Assembly: GCA_035719045.1 (NCBI GenBank)
Contig: DASTGO010000323.1
Coordinates: 1 to 12,560 of the forward strand
Origin: DASTGO01 sp035719045
GTDB taxonomy: Bacteria; Actinomycetota; Actinomycetes; Actinomycetales; Kineosporiaceae
DNA length: 12,560 bases
Direction of reading: 5' to 3'
Below, one piece after another: positions 1 through 5,742 of this stretch (position 1 is its first letter; each line of letters opens with the position of its first letter). The translations under genes were made by a program, and so were the position numbers. A model generated the notes under the pieces. It was not told the DNA's origin, did not search any database, and was given only the letters and a program-made list of their open reading frames with translations.

Positions 1-130
1 CGAAGCGCAACATGTCCATGGCGGGACGGTGGCCGGCAGCCCCGGCCGGCGCGCAGGCCGTCCCGGCCCCCGCAGCCTCCGGCGCCACCTGGCCCGGCGC
101 CGTCTGGTCCCGGCTGGTCGGCTCGGCCAT
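1..130 (-). CDS. cysN: Sulfate adenylyltransferase large subunit CysN (or CysNC fusion), N-terminal fragment
   Basis: Only the first 43 codons are in the window; the gene runs off the left edge. CysN is the GTPase subunit of ATP sulfurylase, which with CysD makes adenosine 5'-phosphosulfate from sulfate and ATP in the cytoplasm. The ATG at 130-128 shares its A with the cysD stop (TGATG), and a strong GGGAGGGG ribosome site lies 8 nt upstream, so coupled translation is likely. The visible protein has an Ala/Pro/Gly-rich leader of about 37 residues and then MDMLRF, which matches the residues that precede the GTPase P-loop in CysN proteins; the P-loop itself lies outside the window. Identity therefore rests on this short motif plus position after cysD. 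Whether an APS kinase (CysC) domain is fused at the C-terminus cannot be seen. Confidence 0.82.
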   Translation of the reverse strand, partial: MAEPTSRDQTAPGQVAPEAAGAGTACAPAGAAGHRPAMDMLRF

Positions 131-1113
131 CAGAAGTACCCCTCCCGCTTGCGGTCCTCCATGGCGGCCTCGCTGAACCGGTCATCGCCCCGGGTGGCAC
201 CCCGTTCGGTCAGCCGGGTGGCCGCGACCTCGGCGATGATCGCCTCGACACTGTCCGCCTCACTACGCACCGCCGCCGTGAGACTGGCGTCCCCGACGGT
301 CCGGTAGCGCACCCGTGCCCCGAACACCGGCTCACCCGGCCTGGGCACGCAGAACTCGTTGGCCGCGAACAACATCCCGCCCCGCTCGAACACCTCACGC
401 TCGTGGGCGAAGTAGATCTCCGGCAGCGCGATGCCCTCCCGGGCCACGTACTGCCAGATGTCCAGCTCGGTCCAGTTCGACAGCGGGAACACCCGGATGC
501 TCTCCCCGGGGTGGATCCGCCCGTTGTACAGGTTCCACAGCTCCGGCCGCTGGTTCTTCGGGTCCCACTGACCGAAGTCGTCCCGGAACGAGAACACCCG
601 CTCCTTGGCCCGAGCCTTGTCCTCGTCCCGGCGGGCACCACCGAAGGCCGCGGTGAACCCGTGCTTCTCCAGCGCATCCAGCAGCACCGGGGTCTGGATC
701 CGGTTGCGGGTACCGTCCGGCGGCTCGGTGACCAGGCCGCTCGCCAACGCCTCCGGGACCGAGGCCACGATCAGCTGCACCCCGAGCTCGGCCACCCGGC
801 GGTCACGGAAGGCCAGCACCTCCGGGAAGTTGTGCCCGGTGTCCACATGCATCACCGGGAACGGGATCCGGGCCGGCCAGAACGCCTTCTGCGCCAACCG
901 GAGCATCACGATCGAGTCCTTGCCGCCGGAGAACAGCAGCACCGGGCGCTCCAGCTCCGCGGCCACCTCCCGGAAGACGTGGATCGCCTCCGCCTCCAGC
1001 GCGTCGAGCTGGCTCAGCCGGTACTCCGCGGGCCCGGTCGGCACCGGCCGGGCGTCCAGCGACCAGGGCTCCAGCGAGCGCTCCTCCAGCGGGGTCAGCG
1101 GTCGGTAGGTCAT
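130..1113 (-). CDS. cysD: Sulfate adenylyltransferase small subunit CysD
   Basis: 327 residues, a usual length for CysD. This is the catalytic subunit of ATP sulfurylase; it adenylates sulfate to APS, the first step of assimilatory sulfate reduction. The PP-loop SGGKDS is at residues 62-67, followed by HVDTGHNFPEV. Later come the conserved blocks RRDEDKARAKERVFSFRD, NGRIHPGE, FPLSNWTELDIWQY and the typical tail EDRKREGYF. An in-frame extension to 1347 is open but lies inside cysQ and looks non-coding. The ATG at 1113 gives the family N-terminus and has a GAGGTGA ribosome site about 8 nt upstream. The start overlaps the cysQ stop by 4 nt (ATGA), and the stop overlaps the cysN start by 1 nt, so the three genes should be one transcript. 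Confidence 0.96.
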   Translation of the reverse strand: MTYRPLTPLEERSLEPWSLDARPVPTGPAEYRLSQLDALEAEAIHVFREVAAELERPVLLFSGGKDSIVMLRLAQKAFWPARIPFPVMHVDTGHNFPEVLAFRDRRVAELGVQLIVASVPEALASGLVTEPPDGTRNRIQTPVLLDALEKHGFTAAFGGARRDEDKARAKERVFSFRDDFGQWDPKNQRPELWNLYNGRIHPGESIRVFPLSNWTELDIWQYVAREGIALPEIYFAHEREVFERGGMLFAANEFCVPRPGEPVFGARVRYRTVGDASLTAAVRSEADSVEAIIAEVAATRLTERGATRGDDRFSEAAMEDRKREGYF

Positions 1114-2003
1114 CGGGCTGTCACCTCGGGGATGTGGTGCGCCGTCCAGGCCAGGATCGGCCCTGCCAGTTCGGGACGGCAGATGAGCAGGTCGGGCAGC
1201 CAGGGGTCCGGCCGGTTGTACTGCAGCGGGCTTGCGTCCAGGCGGCTGGCGTGCAGCCCGGCGGCCCGGGCGACGGCGACCGGCGCGGCACTGTCCCACT
1301 CGTACTGCCCGCCGGCGTGGACGTAGGCGTCCGCCAGTCCCAGCCACACCGCCGCCGCCTTCGCCCCCGCCGAACCCATCGGCAGCAGGCTCGCCCCCAG
1401 CTCGGTCGCCAGATCGGCCGCGAACGCCGGCGCCCGGCCCCGGCTGACCACCAGCCGCACGGACTCGCCGACGGAAACGGGCAGGAGGTCGGAAGCGGAC
1501 AAGTCCGTCGTTCCCGATCCGCCCACCGCCTCCCCGGCAGCATCGGATCCCGGGACCGGGCCCGCCCCGGTGAGCAGACCGTCCGGCGGGCGGATCCCGC
1601 GCGGGGGGAGCACCGGAGCCGGACCGGTGGCGAAGCCGAGCCCGGCGGCGGGGAGGCTGACCGCCCCCGCCGCCAGTTCACCGTCCTGCCAGAGCGCGAT
1701 GTGCACCGCCCAGTCCCGGCGGCCGGGTTCACCGAACTCACGGGTGCCGTCGAGCGGGTCGACGATCCACACCCGCCGGGCCCCCAGCCGCGCCGGGGAG
1801 TCCGGTGCCTCCTCGCTGAGCACCTCGTCGTCCGGCCGCAGCCGGCCCAACCGTGCGGCGATGACGGCCTGCGCGGCGGCGTCCCCGGCATCGCGCAGGG
1901 CCCGCCCGGTCAGCCCGGGCCTGGCCCGGACAGCGAGCAGGGCCTGGCCCACCTCGTCCGCGAGCTCGCGGGCGAGCGCGGCGTCGTCCGGGGTCGCGTT
2001 CAT
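1110..2003 (-). CDS. cysQ: CysQ-type 3'(2'),5'-bisphosphate nucleotidase (inositol monophosphatase superfamily)
   Basis: 297 residues. CysQ hydrolyses 3'-phosphoadenosine 5'-phosphate (PAP) to AMP and so removes the by-product of sulfate use; some actinobacterial members also act on inositol phosphates. Metal-binding signatures of the Mg2+-dependent, Li+-sensitive phosphatase fold are visible: acidic residue D38, LSEE at 62-65, DPLDGT at 82-87 and WDSAAP at 236-241. Residues about 140-180 form a Gly/Ser/Asp-rich insertion that looks poorly conserved. The ATG at 2003 has a GAGAGGA ribosome site 4 nt upstream. It is the first gene of the cysQ-cysD-cysN run, and that position next to sulfate activation argues for PAP over inositol phosphate as the main substrate. 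The substrate choice is inference. Confidence 0.9.
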   Translation of the reverse strand: MNATPDDAALARELADEVGQALLAVRARPGLTGRALRDAGDAAAQAVIAARLGRLRPDDEVLSEEAPDSPARLGARRVWIVDPLDGTREFGEPGRRDWAVHIALWQDGELAAGAVSLPAAGLGFATGPAPVLPPRGIRPPDGLLTGAGPVPGSDAAGEAVGGSGTTDLSASDLLPVSVGESVRLVVSRGRAPAFAADLATELGASLLPMGSAGAKAAAVWLGLADAYVHAGGQYEWDSAAPVAVARAAGLHASRLDASPLQYNRPDPWLPDLLICRPELAGPILAWTAHHIPEVTAR

Positions 2004-2051
2004 GCCGTCCTCTCGTGCCCGTTCGGCCGGGCCCTCGACAGGCGGCCATAC

Positions 2052-2101
2052 TTAGGTAAGCCTCTCCGGGAAGATACATCACCTAATCGGTGAAGTTCCA
2101 A
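2052..2101 (-). promoter_or_regulatory. Candidate promoter and operator of the cysQ-cysD-cysN operon
   Basis: Reading the minus strand, TTGGAA (2101-2096) is a possible -35 element, with TGTATC (2078-2073, 17-nt spacer) or TATCTT (19-nt spacer) as the -10. The spacer holds a perfect 5-bp dyad, TCACC at 2079-2083 and GGTGA at 2089-2093 with 5 nt between. Further downstream, in the presumed 5' leader, TTAGGT (2052-2057 on the plus strand) is inverted relative to ACCTAA (2081-2086). This AT-richer patch stands out from its surroundings. The -10 match is modest and the binding protein is unknown. Confidence 0.4.
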
Positions 2102-2146
2102 CCCGGGCCCAAGGGCGACGGGAAACCGGGACGACAGGGGCCCGGG
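2102..2146 (-). terminator. Candidate hairpin terminator after the sugar-phosphotransferase gene
   Basis: Perfect 9-bp arms, CCCGGGCCC at 2102-2110 and GGGCCCGGG at 2138-2146, flank a 27-nt loop 12 nt past the stop codon at 2159. No T-run follows, which is common for hairpins ending actinobacterial genes. The long loop lowers confidence. Confidence 0.4.
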
Positions 2147-2158
2147 AGGCCTGGACGG

Positions 2159-3679
2159 TCAGTAGGCGCCGGCGCCCTGGATCACGGCCCGCAGGGTCCG
2201 CCAGAGGATGGCCAGGTCGAGCGCGAGGGTCCAGTTGTCGACGTAGCGCAGGTCCAGCCGCAGGGACTCCTCCCAGGACAGGTCGCTGCGGCCGCTGACC
2301 TGCCACAGCCCGGTCATCCCGGGGCGTACCCGCAACCGCCGGGTGGCGTCGTGGCTGTACCCGGCGACCTCCTCGGGCAGCGGCGGCCGCGGCCCGACCA
2401 GGGACATGTCCCCGCGGACGACGTTCCACAGCTGGGGCAGCTCGTCGAGGGAGAGCCGGCGGATCACCGACCCGACCCGGGTCACCCGGGGATCCTGCTT
2501 CATCTTGAACAGGACGCCGTTGCCGTCGTCACGGCTCAGCAGATCCTTCCGGAGGGCCTCGGCGTCCACCACCATCGACCGGTACTTGAGCATGGTGAAC
2601 TCGCGCCCGTCGATGCCGATCCTGGTCTGCCGGAACAGCACCGGCCCGGGACTGGTCAGCTTGATCGCCAGCGCGATCACCGCCAGCACCGGCCAGGCCA
2701 GGGCGAGCAGCAGCAGCCCGACGAACCGGTCGAAGACACCCTTGGTGATCATCCGCCCGCCACTGATCGCGGGACGTTCCAGGTGCAGCAGGGACAGGCC
2801 GGCCACCGGGCGGATGGACAGCCGGGGACCGGCCACCTCGATGATCCCGGGCGAGACCACCAGTTCGACGTTGCGCTCCTCCAGTGCCCAGCCGAGGCGG
2901 CGCAGCGCATGACCGGACAGGTCGGGATGGGAGACGACGGCGACCACATGGGCCCGCAACTCGTCGACGGCCTCGAGGATCTGGTTCGGGTCCCCGACCA
3001 CCGGGACCCCGTGCACATGGGACAGTTGCGGCCCGACCGGAGGCACGCAGGCCCCCACCGCGACCAGGCCGTGCTGCGGCTCGTGGTCCAGCTTCTCGAT
3101 CACGGCGACCACGGCGTCCGCCCGGCCGACCACCAGCACCTTCTGCAGGCCCCGGCCGCGGACCCGGGCCCGGTAGATCCTGCCCCGGAGCATGTGCCGG
3201 AAGGCCAGGGCGAGCAGCACGGTGCCCGGAACGGTGACCAGGACATACGCCCGGGACAGTTCGGCACGGCCGACGTAGGAGCCGACGGCCAGCACGGTGA
3301 ACAGGACCAGACTGGCCGCGGCGGTCCGGCGGTACTCGTCGGGACCGGTGCCGAGGTAGCGGAACTCGTAACCGCGCTGCAGTGCCACCACGACCAGCCA
3401 GATCGCCGGGACCGCCGCGGTCAGCAGGACATAGCCGCCACTGACCTCGAACCCGAACCGGAAGACCAGCCCGATGGCCGCCGCCAGGGCCGCGGCGATC
3501 GCGTCGAAGGTGATCGCCTGCCGCCGGTACTGCTCCAGGAAGACCTTCGGGTCCTCATCGCTGACGTCCGGTCGGGGCAGCCGCGTGATCGCCGGAGGTG
3601 TGGTGATCGGCAGGGCCTGCCCGGCCTCGGGCATCGTCCCGGTAAGCAGCCGCCTCGCCTCAGCAGCGTCGGTCGACAA
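2159..3679 (-). CDS. Exopolysaccharide polyprenyl glycosylphosphotransferase (WbaP/CpsE-like bacterial sugar transferase)
   Basis: 506 residues from the chosen start. Such enzymes transfer a sugar 1-phosphate from a nucleotide sugar to undecaprenyl phosphate, the first membrane step in building extracellular or capsular polysaccharide. The order is typical: about four N-terminal hydrophobic segments; a Rossmann-like middle region beginning near KVLVVGRADAVV; a hydrophobic segment after KGVFDRF; then the catalytic domain with SPGPVLFRQTRIG, FTMLKYRSM, SLDELPQLWNV, MSLVGPRPPLPEEV, RPGMTGLWQVSGRS and the tail RYVDNWTLALDL. D412-E413 in DELPQL is the expected catalytic pair. The reading frame stays open to a TTG at 3835, but those codons cover the promoter and leader and encode low-complexity Arg/Ala/Pro. 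TTG 3679 has an AGGGGG ribosome site; GTG 3694 is a weaker alternative. No glycosyltransferase or flippase genes adjoin, so the product is unknown. Confidence 0.88.
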   Translation of the reverse strand: MSTDAAEARRLLTGTMPEAGQALPITTPPAITRLPRPDVSDEDPKVFLEQYRRQAITFDAIAAALAAAIGLVFRFGFEVSGGYVLLTAAVPAIWLVVVALQRGYEFRYLGTGPDEYRRTAAASLVLFTVLAVGSYVGRAELSRAYVLVTVPGTVLLALAFRHMLRGRIYRARVRGRGLQKVLVVGRADAVVAVIEKLDHEPQHGLVAVGACVPPVGPQLSHVHGVPVVGDPNQILEAVDELRAHVVAVVSHPDLSGHALRRLGWALEERNVELVVSPGIIEVAGPRLSIRPVAGLSLLHLERPAISGGRMITKGVFDRFVGLLLLALAWPVLAVIALAIKLTSPGPVLFRQTRIGIDGREFTMLKYRSMVVDAEALRKDLLSRDDGNGVLFKMKQDPRVTRVGSVIRRLSLDELPQLWNVVRGDMSLVGPRPPLPEEVAGYSHDATRRLRVRPGMTGLWQVSGRSDLSWEESLRLDLRYVDNWTLALDLAILWRTLRAVIQGAGAY

Positions 3680-3727
3680 GGTGCCCCCTGACACGACAGG
3701 CGTGGGCCGCGCCCCCGCGCGCCGTAC

Positions 3728-3766
3728 CCCGGCTCCCTTCCTCCTGAGGAGCCGGGTCCGACTATA
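3728..3766 (-). promoter_or_regulatory. Candidate -10 element and 5'-end hairpin of the sugar-phosphotransferase mRNA
   Basis: TATAGT on the minus strand at 3766-3761, preceded by TGCC, is a good -10 hexamer; no convincing -35 is visible. About 5 nt further downstream lies a perfect 9-bp hairpin, CCCGGCTCC (3756-3748) pairing with GGAGCCGGG (3736-3728), loop 11 nt. The loop contains AGGAGG with no start codon in range, so it would be a decoy or sequestered ribosome-like site. If transcription starts near 3754 the RNA would begin inside this stem. Confidence 0.4.
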
Positions 3767-3849
3767 GGCAGGTGATCTCGAGGGGGGAGGGAGATTGGTC
3801 GAAGACCACAGGGGTGATTGACGCTCGGTAGCCAAAGCTAGGCAGTACG

Positions 3850-3862
3850 TGAGAAATTCTCA
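3850..3862. promoter_or_regulatory. AT-rich 13-bp palindrome, possible operator
   Basis: TGAGAA at 3850-3855, a central A, then TTCTCA at 3857-3862 make a perfect dyad. It lies between the 3' end of pth and the promoter region of the sugar-phosphotransferase gene, in otherwise GC-rich DNA. It is about 85 bp upstream of the TATAGT element. I do not recognise the cognate regulator. Confidence 0.35.
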
Positions 3863-3868
3863 TCCTCT

Positions 3869-3886
3869 TCCGGCACGGATGCCGGA
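3869..3886 (-). terminator. Hairpin terminator after pth
   Basis: Perfect 7-bp arms TCCGGCA (3869-3875) and TGCCGGA (3880-3886) close a 4-nt loop, 46 nt past the pth stop. There is no U-tract. It is the only compact hairpin between pth and the next gene on that strand. Confidence 0.5.
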
Positions 3887-3932
3887 TACGACCGCTCCCA
3901 CCTGGCCCCGGACGGACGCGCTCCGAGACGAC

Positions 3933-4553
3933 TCAGGGACGGGACCGCGTGTTCGTGACGTTCTGTGCCCGCTCCCAGCCCGCGCTGAGGACGTCCCGGA
4001 CGGCGTCAGCCGCCTCGACGATCATCAGCTGGACCTCCGCCCTGGCCCCGGCGGGGAAGTCCCGCAGCACGAAGTCGGCGGGATCCATCCGGCCCGGCGG
4101 GCGGCCGATCCCCACCCGGACCCGGCAGTAGTCACGGGTGCCCAGGGACTTGCTGATCGAGCGCAGCCCGTTGTGCCCGCCCTCGCCGCCGTCCCGCTTC
4201 AGCCGGACCTCACCCTCCGCCAGGTCCAGTTCGTCGTGCACGACCAGCAGCCGGTGCGGGGGGACCTTGAAGAAGCGGACCAGGCCCGCGACCTGCCCGC
4301 CGGACTCGTTCATGTACGACGTGGGCTTGGCCAGGACGACCGCCGGGCCGGGCCGACCGGCCACGGGAGACAGCCGGGCCTGCGCCACCAGGGCGCCGCT
4401 GCGGTGGGAGGAAAACCTCTCCCGCAGCCCGGCGGCCAGCTCGTCGGCCACCATCGCTCCGACGTTGTGGCGGTTCCCGGCGTACTTCGCGCCCGGATTG
4501 CCCAGGCCGACGACCAGCCAGGGACCGTCCTCGACCGGCTGTCCGTCCGTCAC
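3933..4553 (-). CDS. pth: Peptidyl-tRNA hydrolase
   Basis: 206 residues, normal for bacterial Pth. The enzyme cleaves the ester bond of peptidyl-tRNAs that drop off the ribosome and recycles tRNA; it is usually essential. Signatures: VVGLGNPGAKYAGNRHNVG near the N-terminus with catalytic H29, KPTSYMNESG with N82, VVHDELDL with D107, and GGEGGHNGLRSI with N128. The C-terminal GIGRPPGRMDPADFVLRDF block is also typical. The start is GTG 4553 with AGGTGG upstream. It is the last gene of the glmU-prs-rplY-pth run, 156 nt beyond rplY and separated from it by a strong hairpin, so it may be partly or separately expressed. Confidence 0.97.
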   Translation of the reverse strand: MTDGQPVEDGPWLVVGLGNPGAKYAGNRHNVGAMVADELAAGLRERFSSHRSGALVAQARLSPVAGRPGPAVVLAKPTSYMNESGGQVAGLVRFFKVPPHRLLVVHDELDLAEGEVRLKRDGGEGGHNGLRSISKSLGTRDYCRVRVGIGRPPGRMDPADFVLRDFPAGARAEVQLMIVEAADAVRDVLSAGWERAQNVTNTRSRP

Positions 4554-4613
4554 GCCGCCACCTGCACTTCCCGTTCCCGGACCGGCCCGCCGCGGATCAC
4601 CCCGGACGGCGCA

Positions 4614-4646
4614 CCGCCGGCCGACGGATCACCCGTCGGCCGGCGG
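4614..4646 (-). terminator. Perfect 14-bp hairpin between rplY and pth
   Basis: CCGCCGGCCGACGG (4614-4627) pairs perfectly with CCGTCGGCCGGCGG (4633-4646) across a 5-nt loop. It sits 63 nt past the rplY stop and 60 nt before the pth start. No T-run follows on the minus strand. A shorter imperfect stem (about 4670-4690, CCCC against GGGG) lies just after the rplY stop. It probably terminates or attenuates transcription, or protects the 3' end of the rplY mRNA. Confidence 0.65.
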
Positions 4647-4709
4647 CCGGTCAGACTCCTGCTCGTCACCGGACCCCTCGGGGGAGTCCGGGACGGACGG
4701 CGATCAGGC

Positions 4710-5285
4710 CTACTCGGCCTGCTCGGCCTCGGCGGGCGCCTCGAGGCTCACCGCGGAGGAGGACACGTGGACGACCAGCAGCTCGGCGTCGCCCGCCAGC
4801 GTCGCACCCTCCGGCAGCGGGATCTCGCCCGCGTGCACCTGGGTGCCCGCCTCGGCACCGGCCAGGTCGTACTCGATCGCGGCCGGGATGCGGGTGGCCT
4901 CGACCTCGACGGACAGGGTGGTCACCTCCGTGGTGACCAGGGTGCCGGGGCCGGCCTCGCCGACCAGGTGCAGCGGGATCTCGACGGTCACCTTCTCGCC
5001 CCGGCGCACGACCAGCAGGTCGATGTGCTCGATCTCGCCGCGGATCGCGTTGCGCTGCACGTCCTTCGGCAGGGCCAGGGTGGTCTTGCCCTCGAGCTGC
5101 AGCTCGAGCAGGGTGTTGGAGTGCTTGAGCGCAAGCATCGTGGCGTGCCCGGGCAGCGCCACGTGCACCGGGTTCGTGCCGTGGCCGTAGAGCACGGCGG
5201 GCACCTTGTGGGCGCGGCGCAGGCGGCGGGCGGCCCCCTTGCCGAACTCCGTACGCGACTCTGCGGTGAGCTTGACCTCGGACAC
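4710..5285 (-). CDS. rplY: 50S ribosomal protein L25 / general stress protein Ctc
   Basis: 191 residues, the long two-domain Ctc/TL5 form and not the short enterobacterial L25. It binds 5S rRNA in the large ribosomal subunit. The N-terminal 5S-binding domain (about 1-93) begins with the typical EVKLTAESRTEFGKGAARRLRR and VPAVLYGHG. The C-terminal beta-rich domain follows, with IPLHLVGEAGPG and an Ala/Glu-rich acidic end. The start is GTG 5285, 5 nt after a strong GAGGAG ribosome site. It lies between prs and pth, as in other actinobacteria, but is preceded by an unusually long gene-free and structured interval. Codon use is like that of the neighbours. Confidence 0.95.
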   Translation of the reverse strand: MSEVKLTAESRTEFGKGAARRLRRAHKVPAVLYGHGTNPVHVALPGHATMLALKHSNTLLELQLEGKTTLALPKDVQRNAIRGEIEHIDLLVVRRGEKVTVEIPLHLVGEAGPGTLVTTEVTTLSVEVEATRIPAAIEYDLAGAEAGTQVHAGEIPLPEGATLAGDAELLVVHVSSSAVSLEAPAEAEQAE

Positions 5286-5301
5286 TGTTTCTCCTCGTCA
5301 C

Positions 5302-5423
5302 ACGGCGCGCCAGCGCCGTTCACATCGTCATCGCCGGCGCGCGAGGGCGCCGGCGGTGTTGCCGGTGTCGGTGTCCTGAGACGCGGCGCGCCCCGGTGTC
5401 AGGGGGAGGCGGATGCCGCCTCC
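5302..5423 (-). promoter_or_regulatory. Structured 5' leader of rplY: three successive perfect hairpins
   Basis: Three perfect stems: 5405-5423 (GGAGGCGG with CCGCCTCC, 3-nt loop), 5332-5355 (CGCCGGCGC with GCGCCGGCG, 6-nt loop) and 5302-5319 (ACGGCGC with GCGCCGT, 4-nt loop). The last stem ends about 6 nt before the GAGGAG ribosome site and 16 nt before the GTG, so it is placed to affect translation initiation. E. coli rplY is known to be autoregulated by its product; whether this unrelated leader does the same is inference. High GC makes chance stems more likely, but three perfect ones in 122 nt are notable. Confidence 0.45.
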
Positions 5424-5608
5424 GGTCGCCGGGCGGTGGGACAGGCCCGCCGCACGGCATGAGGCGCACGGGACGCCTCGGAGCTTCGGTGCGCCACGAC
5501 CCGGACCTGGCAGGCAGTCCCGTGATCCGGGCACGCCGCGCCGCAGGAGGCGCACCGCGTCGATCACGGCCCTGCTCGCACAGCGGCCCTCGCCGAGGCA
5601 ACCGCACC

Positions 5609-5653
5609 ATGCTAGCGGGAGGGTGGCTGCAGGTTGAAATCGGGCACTGTGCC
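5609..5653 (-). promoter_or_regulatory. Candidate rplY promoter with adjacent palindrome
   Basis: On the minus strand TTCAAC (5638-5633) and TAGCAT (5614-5609) are spaced 18 nt and resemble a vegetative promoter. Immediately upstream is a perfect 11-bp palindrome, GGCAC at 5643-5647, one T, GTGCC at 5649-5653, a possible operator. If used, this promoter would give rplY a leader of roughly 320 nt. Confidence 0.4.
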
Positions 5654-5682
5654 ACGCGATCCGTGCCGCGACAACACCTTCA

Positions 5683-5723
5683 GGTGACGGCGTGTCGGGC
5701 GGAACCCGCCGCACGCCGTCACC
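5683..5723 (-). terminator. Strong hairpin terminator of the glmU-prs unit
   Basis: Outer perfect 12-bp arms GGTGACGGCGTG (5683-5694) and CACGCCGTCACC (5712-5723), with an inner 5-bp stem GGCGG (5698-5702) and CCGCC (5706-5710) and a 3-nt tip. It starts 20 nt past the prs stop. On the minus strand a mildly T-containing stretch (TGAAGGTGTTGT) follows. It is the strongest terminator-like structure in the window. Confidence 0.75.
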
Positions 5724-5742
5724 CGGACGGGCCAGGGGACGG

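Larger units (their letters stand above)
5286..5742. other. 457-nt gene-free interval between prs and rplY
   Basis: No open frame here looks like a real protein; the longest are Arg/Pro-rich and match nothing I recognise. From right to left it holds the prs terminator (5683-5723), a candidate rplY promoter with an adjoining 11-bp palindrome (5609-5653), about 180 nt with no clear element, and a series of strong hairpins before rplY (5302-5423). In M. tuberculosis the lipoprotein gene lpqT sits between prs and rplY; no lpqT-like sequence (signal peptide with lipobox) is visible here. Confidence 0.6.

Noticed and set aside
2090..3691. Long plus-strand frame opposite the sugar-phosphotransferase gene
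   Set aside because: Its product is low-complexity Gln/His/Pro/Gly-rich sequence of the kind produced opposite GC-rich coding DNA, while the minus-strand protein has clear family motifs.
3818..3840. TTGACG on the plus strand as a promoter -35
   Set aside because: No acceptable -10 lies 16-18 nt downstream and no plus-strand gene follows; it would only make RNA antisense to pth.
5328..5714. Minus-strand open frame of 128 codons in the prs-rplY gap
   Set aside because: It runs across the prs terminator and the rplY leader hairpins, is Arg/Pro/Ala-rich with no recognisable domain, and has no clear ribosome site. Long chance frames are expected at this GC content.
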